DNA of 64,000 nt from JBEDUK01 sp963781595 (GCA_963781595.1 CAWAGG010000006.1:868001-932000); one strand, 5' to 3'. Counted from the first letter of the stretch, positions 1 to 7,934 are shown. The notes: generated by a model from the letters alone, not told the origin. Numbers and translations: made by a program.

Positions 1-581
1 GACGGCATGATCTGCGGTCCCGCGCGCCCCGTGAGCGGGTTCCAGGTGACGATGACGTCCCCGGACAGCAGCACGCGACGTCCCTCCAGGAACAGACCCG
101 CGCTCCCGGCCGTGTGTCCCGGCGCGTGGATCGCCCGGGGCTTGCCCGGAACGTCGACCACGTCACCGTCGGCGAACGTCGACACCTCGGCGACCGGGAT
201 GACCTTCGAGCCTCCCCGGCGCACGAGCGAGAAGACGGTGCTGTAGAACGTGGGCTTCAGCAGGTACGACGTGACCTTCCCATCGTTCTTCGGCGCCTTC
301 CCGGTACGGGCGGCCTCGGCGTCGTCGGCATGGATCCACACCCGCGCATCGGCGGACGTGCGGGCGCGCTCGGCGAACCCGGTGTGATCGGCGTGCGCGT
401 GGGTGAGCAAGACGGCATCCAGGTCGTCCACGCGCCGACCCATGCTCGTCAGGGTGCGGGTCAGCAGATCCCAGTCCTTCGGCGCGCCCGCGTCGACGAG
501 CGTGAACGAGCCTCCCTCCTCGATCAGGTAGAAGTTCGTGACACCCTTCGTGAGTCGATGGATCCCGTCGGCGACCTCCAC
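1..581 (-). CDS. metallo-beta-lactamase-fold hydrolase (3' end outside window)
   Basis: A zinc-dependent hydrolase of the metallo-beta-lactamase superfamily, substrate unknown. The reverse-strand reading frame shows the metal-binding motif HAHADH, followed further on by HAPGHTAGS, which carries the next metal-ligand histidine, and then a LLSGD segment. The gene runs off the left edge, so only about 193 N-terminal codons are visible. I chose the GTG at 579-581 because GGAGG lies 8 nt upstream. A second in-frame GTG at 588-590 overlaps that ribosome site and is unlikely. It is divergent from the flavodoxin gene. Glyoxalase-II-like or lactonase-like activity cannot be told apart from sequence alone. 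Confidence 0.85.
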   Translation of the reverse strand, partial: MEVADGIHRLTKGVTNFYLIEEGGSFTLVDAGAPKDWDLLTRTLTSMGRRVDDLDAVLLTHAHADHTGFAERARTSADARVWIHADDAEAARTGKAPKNDGKVTSYLLKPTFYSTVFSLVRRGGSKVIPVAEVSTFADGDVVDVPGKPRAIHAPGHTAGSAGLFLEGRRVLLSGDVIVTWNPLTGRAGPQIMP

Positions 582-765
582 GTCCGTCACCTCCCAGCCA
601 CACACCGTAGCGACTCGCGGCCGCGCGCGCGAAACGACGCCGGCCGGGAAGGGGCCGCGCGGCGGCGTCGCGGGCTGGTCGCGCGAAGGGCCCGCGCACC
701 GTGCCACCTTGGCGTCGTGAGATGAGACGGGCCAAGATGCATCGCGACGACGGAGGGAGCGGGAG

Positions 766-1260
766 ATGAGGGTACTCGTCACGGCGGCAAGCAAGTACGG
801 CGCGACGGGCGAGATCGCGTCCGCGATCGGCGAGACGCTCGGCCGGCGCGGGCTCGAGGTCACCGTGGTGCCGCCCGAGGAGGTCCAGACGGTCGAGGGG
901 TTCGACGCCGTGGTCCTCGGCAGCGGCGTCTACGCCGGACACTGGCTGAAGCCGGCGAAGGAGTTCGTCGAACGGTTCGGCGGCGCGCTCGCCGGTCGGC
1001 CGGTCTGGCTCTTCTCGAGCGGTCCCATCGGCGATCCGCACAAGCCGACCGAGGATCCGGTCGACGTCGCCGACGTCAGCCAGGCGACGGGCGCGCGCGA
1101 GCACCGGGTGTTCGCCGGGAAGCTGGTCAAGAAGCACCTGAGCTTCGGCGAGCGGGCTATGGTGGTGGCCTTCCGGGCACCCGAGGGGGACTTCCGCGAT
1201 TGGCCCGAGATCGAACGATGGGCGTCGTCGATCGCCGACGCGATGGCGCCCGCCTCTTGA
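766..1260 (+). CDS. flavodoxin domain protein
   Basis: A 164-residue flavodoxin-fold protein expected to bind FMN and carry electrons or reduce a small substrate. The N-terminus reads VLVTAASKYGATGEIA, the phosphate-binding loop region of the family, and the middle segment VLGSGVYAGHWLKPAKEF resembles HemG-type flavodoxins, in which protoporphyrinogen oxidase activity is known for some members. A haem role is unlikely to be its main job here, because the same window encodes a CgoX. The start ATG follows a purine-rich GGGAGCGGGAG stretch. The next gene begins 2 nt after its stop, so the two are probably cotranscribed. Confidence 0.8.
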   Translation: MRVLVTAASKYGATGEIASAIGETLGRRGLEVTVVPPEEVQTVEGFDAVVLGSGVYAGHWLKPAKEFVERFGGALAGRPVWLFSSGPIGDPHKPTEDPVDVADVSQATGAREHRVFAGKLVKKHLSFGERAMVVAFRAPEGDFRDWPEIERWASSIADAMAPAS

Positions 1261-1262
1261 TC

Positions 1263-2369
1263 ATGCGCTGGGCGGCGCTCGGCGTCGCGATCGCGACGAT
1301 CTCGATCGGGGTCGCGTCCGTGGGTCCGACCGCGCTTGCCGCACGACCCGATCCGGGGACGTCGTCCGACCCGCGCGCGTCCGCATCGCCGCGGACGCCC
1401 GCCGACGATTGTCAGCACCCCGTTCCGCCGGACTGGTTCCACGACAGTCTGGTCACGGCGATCGACATCTCCGGCGACCTGCACGCCGATTGGGCGGACT
1501 CTCCCTACGTCGCGAGGATCGTGTGTTGGCTCGGCACCGGCTTCGATGTCGCATTCAGCGAGCACGGCGACGCGTACCACGACTGGCATGGCCTCTTCGC
1601 CATGACCACGGAAGAGGTCGAAACGATCGAAGGCCCATGGATGATCGAGGACCGGCATGGCTTCCGGCTGAGCACCAAATGCTTCGTCTGGGGCTGGGCG
1701 AAGTGCCCTCGGAAGGAGAGGAACACGCGCATCGTCCAGCAGGAGATCGCGGGCCTGCGCTGGATATGGCTGGATTACGCGTGGCCGAAGAACGCCTGGA
1801 ACCACATCGTCGGTTCGGGTTCGGGTCGTTTCGATTCCTATCCGCGGCCGGGCACGGACGACGTCGCCACCCACCACCCATTGGGCATGTGTCCGGTGGC
1901 GGGAACGATCAGTTACGCAGACGATTTCGGCGCACCGCGCTACGTCGGCGGGTACCACCCGCACTGGGGCAACGACATCCTGGCGCCGCGCGGCCGTCAG
2001 ATCCGCGCACCGTTCGACGGCTTCGCCGTGAAGCACACGGACGACTGGTTCGCGGGCAACTCCGTGACGCTCGTGGGCGCGAAGGGGTATGCGCGCAACG
2101 ACCACCTCGAGCGCTTCGGCACGCTCGGGTACGTCACGAAGGGCACCGTGATCGGCTACGTCGGCGACACCGGCGACGCGGAGGGTGGACCGACGGAGGA
2201 CCACATCGAGTGGCATCCGTGGGTCGTGCCGACCCCGCTGCACGAGGCGCCGTCCGGGTACACGCGGGTGATGGACGCGATCGACCCGTTCCCGTTCCTG
2301 AACGAGGTCTGCACGGCCCGCGCCCGCTCCGGCCGCGCGCCTCGAGGCGGGTCCCGGCTCGAAGGTTGA
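1263..2369 (+). CDS. secreted M23-like (LytM-fold) protein
   Basis: A secreted protein of 368 residues. It starts with a signal peptide (hydrophobic residues about 2-26, ending near ALAA), followed by a low-complexity linker and then an undefined middle region. The C-terminal 150 residues look like an M23/LytM peptidase fold, with HWGND (H234, D238) as the HxGxD zinc motif, then VTLVG, a GTVIGYVGDTG strand-turn and HIEWHP. In true M23 enzymes the last motif is HxH. Here the second histidine is replaced by glutamate (H314, E316), so it may be an inactive or altered hydrolase. I chose ATG 1263 because it begins exactly at the signal peptide; an upstream TTG would add 21 residues overlapping the flavodoxin. 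Confidence 0.72.
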   Translation: MRWAALGVAIATISIGVASVGPTALAARPDPGTSSDPRASASPRTPADDCQHPVPPDWFHDSLVTAIDISGDLHADWADSPYVARIVCWLGTGFDVAFSEHGDAYHDWHGLFAMTTEEVETIEGPWMIEDRHGFRLSTKCFVWGWAKCPRKERNTRIVQQEIAGLRWIWLDYAWPKNAWNHIVGSGSGRFDSYPRPGTDDVATHHPLGMCPVAGTISYADDFGAPRYVGGYHPHWGNDILAPRGRQIRAPFDGFAVKHTDDWFAGNSVTLVGAKGYARNDHLERFGTLGYVTKGTVIGYVGDTGDAEGGPTEDHIEWHPWVVPTPLHEAPSGYTRVMDAIDPFPFLNEVCTARARSGRAPRGGSRLEG

Positions 2370-2393
2370 GGGCCGCAGCCCCGCGACCTGCGG

Positions 2394-2422
2394 TTGACGG
2401 CTCCTCGACCCGGTGCCAGACT
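2394..2422 (+). promoter_or_regulatory. predicted promoter of the S1-domain gene
   Basis: TTGACG at 2394-2399, a 17-nt spacer and CAGACT at 2417-2422 form a sigma-70-like promoter. The predicted transcription start is near 2429. This places the GTG at 2413 upstream of the transcript, which matters for the start of the next gene. Confidence 0.55.
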
Positions 2423-2469
2423 CCAGTGCTTCCGCCACTTCAGGCGGAACGAACAGGGAGGGAAGGCAC

Positions 2470-2835
2470 ATCTCCGAGATCGAGATCGGCGGGATCATCG
2501 AAGGCGAAGTGACCCGCATAACCCCATACGGCGCGTTCATCCAGATCGACGGCGGCAAGGTCGGCCTGGTCCACATCTCGGAGATCGACCGGAACTACGT
2601 CCGCAGTGTGGAGGAATACCTGCATCTGGGCGACCGGGTCTCCGCCAAGGTCGTTTCGATCAAGGAAGACGGGAAGATCGATCTTTCGATCAAGGCGATG
2701 CAGGACCCGCAGCCCCGCATCGAACGCCGGCGCGGTTCCGATCCTGAGTTCGAGGGAAAGCTGAAGCGCTTCATGAAGCAGTCCGAGGAGCGCCAGGTCG
2801 ACGTGAAGCGCTCCGTCGAACACAAGCGGCGATAA
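2470..2835 (+). CDS. S1 RNA-binding domain protein (probable ATC start)
   Basis: A small protein (about 121 residues) with one S1 OB-fold domain at about residues 5-75 (GEVTRITPYGAFIQI, GLVHISEI, KIDLSIK), followed by a basic, charged tail. Proteins of this type (YabR/general stress protein 13 group) bind RNA or ribosomes. Start choice is unusual. The only upstream in-frame canonical start is GTG at 2413, which lies inside the predicted -10 region and has no ribosome site. ATC at 2470 sits 8 nt behind AGGGAGG and gives an N-terminus (ISEIEIGGII) that matches where the family starts. The frame offers no ATG, GTG or TTG between them. The DUF501-Ppx gene follows in the same direction. Confidence 0.8.
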   Translation: MSEIEIGGIIEGEVTRITPYGAFIQIDGGKVGLVHISEIDRNYVRSVEEYLHLGDRVSAKVVSIKEDGKIDLSIKAMQDPQPRIERRRGSDPEFEGKLKRFMKQSEERQVDVKRSVEHKRR

Positions 2836-2867
2836 CCGGCGGCAGGCCCCGAAAGCCGAAGCGACCG

Positions 2868-4292
2868 ATCGCCAGCGCCGCCGACCTCGAGACCGTCACC
2901 GCCCAGCTCGGGCGGACGCCGACCGCCGACTTCACCGTCGTCGCGCGTTGTTCGCATGGCCACCCGCTCGTGATCCGGAACTTCCCGTACGACCGCCTCG
3001 GGCATCCGTTCCCGACGCTCTACTGGCTCACCTGTCCTGACACCGTCAAGGCCGTCAGCACGCTCGAGTCGCAGGGCTGGATCAAGCGGCTCGCGGACGA
3101 AGCGATCGTCGACCCCGATCTACGCATCCGGCTCCGCCGCGCGCACGAGGCGTACGCGCTCGAGCGCGGGACCTACGTGAAGGGCTCGGAGGCGTGGGGT
3201 GGGGTGGGCGGCTCGCAGGGTGGCGTGAAGTGCCTGCATGCCCACTACGCGTACTTCCTCTCCGGCGGCCCGGACCCGATCGGGCTGTGGGTGGCGCGCC
3301 GGCTCTCGGAGAACGCCGAGGACATCCATTACGAGAAGGCCGGCCGCCGCATCGGCGTGATCGACCTCGGCACGAACTCGATCCGCCTGCTGGTCGCGCG
3401 CTGGGCGCGCGCCGACCGCGTGCTGACCGACCTCGCCCGCGACCTGACGCTGACCCGCCTGGGCCAGGGCGTCGACCGGACCGGCAGGATCGCGCCCGAG
3501 GCGCTCGAGCGCACGGTCGACGTCCTGCGGCAGTTCTCGCGGCGGGCGCGGGCGCTGCGCGCCGAGCGGGTCAGGCTGTCGGCGACGAGCGCCGTCCGTG
3601 ATGCCGCGAACCGCGACGAGCTCGCGGCCGCGGTCCAGAAGTGGACGGGCGAGCCGATGGAGGTCCTCTCCGGCGACGAGGAGGCGCGGACCACCTACGT
3701 CGGAGCGATGCGAGGGCTCTCGGCCGCCGTGCCCGACGCCGAGGCCCCCTACCTCGTCCTGGACATCGGGGGCGGGAGCACGGAGTTCGTCCTCGGTTCG
3801 GCGGACGAACCGGACGCGGCGATCTCGATGGACATCGGGAGCGTTCGACTCACGGAACGGTTCGTCGCCTCCGACCCTCCGACGTACGAGGAGCTCGCGG
3901 TCGTCGACGAGGAGATCACGAACGTCCTGCACCAGGTCGAGGACCGGATCGCGGTGCACGACGCGCGCACGCTCGTCGCCGTCGCCGGAACGTCCACGAC
4001 CGTGCAGGCCATCGCGCTGAACCTGGCCGACTACGATCCCGACCGGATCCACCGGACGTGGCTGTCCCGAGACGACGCCGAGCACGTCCTGCGGCTGCTC
4101 GCCGACATGTCGATCGCCGAGCGCCGCGCGATCCCGTCGATGACCCCGGGCCGCGAGGACGTGATCGCGGCCGGCACGGCGATCCTCGTTCAGGTCATGC
4201 ACCGCTGGGGATTCGAGCGCGCGCTCGTGTCCGAGACCGACGTGCTCGACGGTCTCGCGTACCGCCTGGCGGAGGAGATGGAGGCTTCGTAA
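2868..4292 (+). CDS. ppx: DUF501 domain fused to Ppx/GppA exopolyphosphatase
   Basis: An in-frame fusion of two proteins that are usually neighbouring genes in actinobacteria. Residues 1-145 are DUF501 (AQLGRTPTADF, FPTLYWLTCP, KCLHAHYAYFL). From about residue 160 a complete Ppx/GppA phosphatase follows, with the ASKHA nucleotide-binding signatures GVIDLGTNSIRLLVA, ATSAVRDA and LDIGGGSTEF. It should hydrolyse polyphosphate or pppGpp. The first canonical start, GTG at 2970, falls inside the DUF501 domain, and DUF501-like sequence extends in frame back to about 2868, where an ATC is the most plausible start. No ATG, GTG or TTG exists between the preceding stop (2745) and 2970. A non-canonical start or a sequence error is implied. 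Confidence 0.82.
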   Translation: MASAADLETVTAQLGRTPTADFTVVARCSHGHPLVIRNFPYDRLGHPFPTLYWLTCPDTVKAVSTLESQGWIKRLADEAIVDPDLRIRLRRAHEAYALERGTYVKGSEAWGGVGGSQGGVKCLHAHYAYFLSGGPDPIGLWVARRLSENAEDIHYEKAGRRIGVIDLGTNSIRLLVARWARADRVLTDLARDLTLTRLGQGVDRTGRIAPEALERTVDVLRQFSRRARALRAERVRLSATSAVRDAANRDELAAAVQKWTGEPMEVLSGDEEARTTYVGAMRGLSAAVPDAEAPYLVLDIGGGSTEFVLGSADEPDAAISMDIGSVRLTERFVASDPPTYEELAVVDEEITNVLHQVEDRIAVHDARTLVAVAGTSTTVQAIALNLADYDPDRIHRTWLSRDDAEHVLRLLADMSIAERRAIPSMTPGREDVIAAGTAILVQVMHRWGFERALVSETDVLDGLAYRLAEEMEAS

Positions 4293-4331
4293 CACCTGGC
4301 CGGGCCGTGGTCGCCCCCCACGCGCGGCCGG

Positions 4332-4337
4332 TACCCT
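4332..4337 (+). promoter_or_regulatory. -10 box TACCCT, leaderless start
   Basis: TACCCT lies 9 nt before the ATG of the cyclophilin gene, so transcription would begin at or next to the start codon. Confidence 0.5.
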
Positions 4338-4346
4338 GGTGCGCCG

Positions 4347-5150
4347 ATGTCGAACCGGAAGACCCGAGACCGCCAGCTCCGCAAGCTGCACGAGCGCAGG
4401 ATCATGGAGCGCCGCCGCCAGAAGCGGCAGCGTTCGCTCACGATGATCATCGCATCCGTGCTGGTCGTCGCGCTGGCGGTCGGGCTGGTCTTCGTCCTGG
4501 CGAACCGCAGCACGAAGACCTCCGCGACCTCGAAGTCCAGCTCCGCCCCCGCGACCGCCTCGCCGACCGCGGCGACCGTCGCCTGCGGCGGCTCGGTGCC
4601 CGAGGCCGCGTCGAAGGAGAAGACGACGTACAAGAAGCCGCCGAAGATGGTGATCGACCCGAAGAAGACCTACACGGCGACGATCAAGACGTCGTGCGGC
4701 ACGATCGTGATGGAGCTCGACCAGAAGCTCGCGCCGAACACCGTCAACAGCTTCGTGTTCCTGGCGAACCACGGCTTCTACGACGGGCTGATCTTCCACC
4801 GGATCTCGAAGGACTTCGTGATCCAGGGTGGCGACCCGACCGGAACGGGCACGAGCGGCCCGGGGTACAGCACGGTCGACGCGCCGCCGAAGGACGCGAC
4901 GTACCCGATCGGTACGGTCGCGATGGCGAAGGCCGGCAACGATCCCGCCGGCACGTCGGGGAGTCAGTTCTTCATCGTCACCGGGAAGAATGGGACGTCG
5001 CTCTCGGCCGACTACGCGATCATCGGGAAGGTCAGGTCCGGCCAGGACGTGGCGAAGAAGATCGAGGACCTGCCGATCGAGGGTGGGGCGACCGACGGGA
5101 AGCCGGCCGAGACGGTCTACATCGAGAGCATCCGTATCAAAGCCGCCTGA
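4347..5150 (+). CDS. membrane-anchored peptidylprolyl isomerase (cyclophilin type)
   Basis: Catalyses cis-trans isomerisation of prolyl bonds, probably outside the membrane. The 267-residue protein has a strongly basic cytoplasmic N-terminus (residues 1-30), one transmembrane helix (about 33-53), a Ser/Ala/Thr-rich linker and a cyclophilin domain (about 108-265). Family signatures are FHRISKDFVIQGGDPTGTG and GSQFFIV. No ribosome site is visible. The ATG sits 9 nt after a TACCCT -10 box, which suggests a leaderless mRNA. Membrane-tethered cyclophilins of this architecture are common in Gram-positive bacteria and assist folding of exported proteins. Confidence 0.93.
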   Translation: MSNRKTRDRQLRKLHERRIMERRRQKRQRSLTMIIASVLVVALAVGLVFVLANRSTKTSATSKSSSAPATASPTAATVACGGSVPEAASKEKTTYKKPPKMVIDPKKTYTATIKTSCGTIVMELDQKLAPNTVNSFVFLANHGFYDGLIFHRISKDFVIQGGDPTGTGTSGPGYSTVDAPPKDATYPIGTVAMAKAGNDPAGTSGSQFFIVTGKNGTSLSADYAIIGKVRSGQDVAKKIEDLPIEGGATDGKPAETVYIESIRIKAA

Positions 5151-5195
5151 TCCCGCGCGCGGGCGCGAGGGCTGGAGCCGTCCGACCCGCACCGG

Positions 5196-5201
5196 TATCG
5201 T
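5196..5201 (+). promoter_or_regulatory. -10 box TATCGT, leaderless start
   Basis: TATCGT ends 6 nt before the ATG of the next gene, consistent with leaderless transcription. Confidence 0.5.
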
Positions 5202-5207
5202 GCGCGC

Positions 5208-5660
5208 ATGGGCGCGGACTTCGCGACGCTCGTTCGACCGCACCTGGAGGCGCAGCTCCAGCCGGGTGAGGCACTGCAGGGCGTGATCGCGGCGAACCAG
5301 CGGACGACGTTGAGCGGGCGGCTCGTCGCGCTCGCGGTGACCGACCGGAGGCTCCTGCTCCAGCCGGTCGACCGCAAGGCCCAGCCGAAGGGCGAAGCGG
5401 CGTCGATCTCGCCCGAGGTCCTCCTCTCGGCGGTCGTCGACGGCGCGGGCGGTGACTGGTGGACGGTCCCCTCCGCGGTCCTCGACGCATCGGCGATCGC
5501 GCTGACGCTCGGGACCACGGATGGTCGGACGTTCAAGCTGATGATGATGAAGGGAACCGGACCCTTCGGCGGAGCCGGGGGTGGGCGGGCGCAGCAGGAA
5601 GGGGTCCGTGCCCTGATCGAGTGGGTACGGCAGAACCCACCGGGATCCCCCAGGCCGTAA
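5208..5660 (+). CDS. hypothetical protein, PH-like fold suspected
   Basis: A 150-residue soluble protein without signal peptide or membrane segment. The pattern GEALQGVIAANQ, then LVALAVTDRRLLLQPVD, then a later strand ending in DGRTFKLMMMKG resembles bacterial PH-like domains, in which an LTDRRLL-type strand is typical. No catalytic motif is visible. It ends in a short Gly/Pro-rich tail. It has its own leaderless-type promoter and is convergent with the beta-propeller lipoprotein gene, 7 nt away. Function unknown. A protein with a comparable TGRRLLFAWKL strand is encoded at 51932-52492. Confidence 0.7.
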   Translation: MGADFATLVRPHLEAQLQPGEALQGVIAANQRTTLSGRLVALAVTDRRLLLQPVDRKAQPKGEAASISPEVLLSAVVDGAGGDWWTVPSAVLDASAIALTLGTTDGRTFKLMMMKGTGPFGGAGGGRAQQEGVRALIEWVRQNPPGSPRP

Positions 5661-5667
5661 AGCCACC

Positions 5668-6663
5668 TTACCAATCGACGGTTGCGTCGGCGCCGGGCAA
5701 CCGGTCGCCGATCTGCTCGAGCCCCGATCCGTCGCGGTTGCCCACCCAGACCTCGAGCGCGGACGAATCCGCCACCGACCTGATCACCACCAGTCGTCGG
5801 CCGTCCGGAGACCAGTCCGCGGCCACGACGTTCTTCGCGTCGATGAGCTCCCGTGGCGACGTCCCGTCGGGCCGCGAGACCCACAGCTGGGACCCGAACC
5901 CCTTCTTGCCGTTCGACCGGATGTACAGGATGGCCTTCCCGCCTGGCGCCCACTTCGGCTCGCCGGCGTCGCCGGTCGAGGTGATGTGCGTGAGGTCCGT
6001 CCCGTCGGACCGGATCGTCCAGATGTCGGTCTCGGACGTGGTGAGGCAGCGCTCCGGGTTCCCGCAGTCGAGCGCGACGCCCTGGAACAGGATCGGCTTC
6101 GCGCCCACCCAGGCGAACGCGTAGGGCGCTAGGGTCTCGGGGAGCGGGAGCGGCGCGATGGCGCCCGGAGCCGGGCTCGGGCCCGGGGCCGGGAGCGGTT
6201 GCGCGAGCTTCGTCGGCGCGATCCACATGTGCACCCCGTCGCCGAAGACGATCCGGATGCCCTTCGAGCTGTAGGCGGGCATGGAGACGGTCGCCCCCCT
6301 GGCGAACAGCTCGCTCGTGAGCTTCGACGGGTCCAGGATCCGGATGCCGGCGTTCCCGTACGCGAGTGCCCGGTGCGCCGGCGCCCAGGTCGCGTACCCG
6401 GCCTGCAGGCCGACGAGGTTGGTCGCCACGGGTTGCGCTCGACCGCTGACGGGGTCGACCAGGTAGATCGCGTCCGGCGGGATCGACAGCGCGATCGCCG
6501 TCCCCGGCCGGGGGTTCCCACCGGGGGAGGACAGGCCGGTGACGTCGGTGAGCTGGCTGCAGGCCGTTGCGGTCAGGGCGAACACGATGACCAGCGCGGT
6601 CATCGGAGCGGTCCATGCCGGGATCGGACGCGCCATGCGGACCGATCGGCGGCCGGGAGCCAT
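5668..6663 (-). CDS. lipoprotein with TolB/WD40-like beta-propeller
   Basis: An exported lipoprotein of 331 residues. A signal peptide (about residues 15-34) ends in the lipobox LTATAC, so the mature protein should be anchored at C35. The rest consists of TolB/WD40-like blades with repeats such as IWTIRSDGTDLTHITSTGDAGEPKWAPGG (split here by blade boundaries), LWVSRPDGTSPRELI and ADWSPDGRRL. A proline-rich insert lies mid-protein. Such propellers usually mediate binding at the cell surface. No enzyme motif is seen. A TAGACT box 6 nt before the ATG indicates a leaderless transcript. Confidence 0.85.
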   Translation of the reverse strand: MAPGRRSVRMARPIPAWTAPMTALVIVFALTATACSQLTDVTGLSSPGGNPRPGTAIALSIPPDAIYLVDPVSGRAQPVATNLVGLQAGYATWAPAHRALAYGNAGIRILDPSKLTSELFARGATVSMPAYSSKGIRIVFGDGVHMWIAPTKLAQPLPAPGPSPAPGAIAPLPLPETLAPYAFAWVGAKPILFQGVALDCGNPERCLTTSETDIWTIRSDGTDLTHITSTGDAGEPKWAPGGKAILYIRSNGKKGFGSQLWVSRPDGTSPRELIDAKNVVAADWSPDGRRLVVIRSVADSSALEVWVGNRDGSGLEQIGDRLPGADATVDW

Positions 6664-6669
6664 CGTCGC

Positions 6670-6675
6670 AGTCTA
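6670..6675 (-). promoter_or_regulatory. -10 box TAGACT, leaderless start
   Basis: On the minus strand TAGACT ends 6 nt before the ATG of the beta-propeller lipoprotein gene. Confidence 0.55.
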
Positions 6676-6752
6676 TGGCCCTGATCCGCGTTCGGTGCAG
6701 GTTCGACGCGGGTGCGGGTCGCCGGCAGCGCGTCCCGTCACACGGGCTCCGG

Positions 6753-6758
6753 TAGACT
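6753..6758 (+). promoter_or_regulatory. -10 box TAGACT of the tRNA-Leu gene
   Basis: TAGACT lies 31 nt before the mature 5' end of the tRNA. The predicted transcription start near 6765 leaves a short 5' leader for RNase P to remove. The -35 region is not recognisable. Confidence 0.5.
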
Positions 6759-6789
6759 CCTCGAAGCCGGTCGGACCGGCGGTCATCTC

Positions 6790-6875
6790 GCCCGGGTGTC
6801 GGAATCGGCAGACGTAGTGGCCTTAAAAGCCATGGCCCTCGTGGCGTGTGGGTTCGAATCCCACCCCGGGCACCA
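6790..6875 (+). tRNA. tRNA-Leu (anticodon UAA)
   Basis: A type II tRNA that folds completely by eye. The acceptor arms are GCCCGGG and CCCGGGC, the discriminator base is A, and CCA is genome-encoded (6873-6875). The anticodon stem GTGGC/GCCAT encloses the loop CTTAAAA, giving anticodon TAA. A long variable arm typical of leucine tRNAs follows, and the T-loop reads GGTTCGAATCCC. It stands alone between the lipoprotein and response-regulator genes. Confidence 0.96.
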
Positions 6876-7089
6876 CCGTTCGTGGCCCTCACGCGCCGCC
6901 CGAGCCAACGGGAGGGCCGATCACCTCCGCTCGTTCACGGATCAGGCGTCAGTGCTGAGGAATCCCCCCTGACCTGCCGATACATCGAGGGTCGGTGATT
7001 CCGGTCGAGGGCGCGCCGGTCCATCCGGGACCGAGGGCGGCGCGAGCCTCCAACGAACCGGGTCCAGGTCATGGGTATCGAGGGGGGAG

Positions 7090-7503
7090 ATGGACGAAGC
7101 TGGGCGAGACAGCCCGAGCGTGCTCCTCGTCGACGACGACGAGGAGAACCTCAGCGCGCTCCGCGACGCACTCGGGTCGGAGGGGCTGCGGGTCGTCGGG
7201 CAGGCGAACGACGGCCTGAGCGGCGTTCGGCTCGCCCTCGAGCTCGCTCCCGACGTCGTGCTGATGGACCTACGGATGCCGGGGATGGACGGGTTCGAAG
7301 CGACGCGCGCGATCGTCGAGGTCCGTCCCGATATCCAGGTCGTGATCCTGACCGCGTACGAGGAGCTCCTGACCTCGAGCGCGGACGAGGTCGGGGCGTT
7401 CGCATACCTGGTCAAGGGGTGTTCGTCCGAGCTGATGGGCGACGTCATCACCCAGGCGTGGCGCCGCGCCGTCGAGGTGCGTCGCGAGCTGAGGCGGGCC
7501 TGA
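7090..7503 (+). CDS. single-domain response regulator (receiver only)
   Basis: A 137-residue CheY-like receiver with no output domain. The acidic pocket DDDE lies at about residues 15-18, the phosphoacceptor aspartate is in VVLMDLRMPGMDG (about D59), the conserved Thr is in VILTAYE and the Lys in AYLVKG. Such stand-alone receivers pass phosphate between proteins or act by protein binding. No sensor kinase is encoded nearby, so the partner is unknown. A GGGGGGAG purine run directly precedes the ATG. A truncated globin gene follows from its own promoter. Confidence 0.92.
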   Translation: MDEAGRDSPSVLLVDDDEENLSALRDALGSEGLRVVGQANDGLSGVRLALELAPDVVLMDLRMPGMDGFEATRAIVEVRPDIQVVILTAYEELLTSSADEVGAFAYLVKGCSSELMGDVITQAWRRAVEVRRELRRA

Positions 7504-7539
7504 GCCCAGGGCCGGAGCCCGGCCGTGCCGCCGCCTCGG

Positions 7540-7545
7540 TAGACT
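7540..7545 (+). promoter_or_regulatory. -10 box TAGACT, leaderless start
   Basis: TAGACT ends 8 nt before the GTG start of the globin gene, within the short intergenic stretch after the response regulator. Confidence 0.55.
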
Positions 7546-7553
7546 CCTCCGCA

Positions 7554-7934
7554 GTGCAGGAAGGCGCCACGGTCTACCAGGTCGTCGGCGGCATGCCGTT
7601 CTTCGAAGCGCTCACCGATCGCTTCTACGACGGCGTGGCGACCGACCCGATCCTGCTCGAGGTCTACCCGACGCCCGAGGACCTCGGCCCGGCTCGCCGT
7701 CACCTCGCGCTGTTCCTGGCGCAGTACTGGGGCGGGCCGAACGCGTACGACGAGCTGCGCGGCCACCCTCGGCTCAGGATGCGCCATCACCCCTTCTCGA
7801 TCGGCCCGGAGGAACGGGACCGGTGGCTGTTCCACATGCAGGAGGCCCTGGACGCGATGGCGCCCCCTCCTGAGATCCACGCGGAGCTGATGGAGTACTT
7901 CCGCATGGCGGCCGAGGCGTTGCGCAACGAGTGA
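7554..7934 (+). CDS. glbO: group II truncated haemoglobin
   Basis: A haem protein of 126 residues of the truncated globin family, expected to bind O2 or NO. Group II (GlbO-type) features are visible: the N-terminal VGGMPFFEALTDRFYDGV helix, the tryptophan in QYWGGPNAYDELRGHPRLRMRHHPFSIG and the histidine of that last segment as proximal haem ligand. The GTG at 7554 was chosen because it sits 8 nt behind a TAGACT box and gives a normal family length; a longer frame upstream only overlaps the response regulator. The window also encodes haem synthesis, but not adjacent to it. Confidence 0.9.
   Translation: MQEGATVYQVVGGMPFFEALTDRFYDGVATDPILLEVYPTPEDLGPARRHLALFLAQYWGGPNAYDELRGHPRLRMRHHPFSIGPEERDRWLFHMQEALDAMAPPPEIHAELMEYFRMAAEALRNE

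Noticed and set aside
163..1137. Long minus-strand open frame across the hydrolase and flavodoxin genes
   Set aside because: Arg/Pro/Gly-rich shadow of the real genes in other frames; no recognisable domain.
930..2576. 548-codon minus-strand frame opposite the M23-like gene
   Set aside because: Mirror of high-GC coding DNA; composition is typical of an antisense frame and there is no motif.
3120..5666. 848-codon minus-strand frame opposite ppx and the cyclophilin gene
   Set aside because: Antisense shadow; the plus-strand frames carry clear family motifs.
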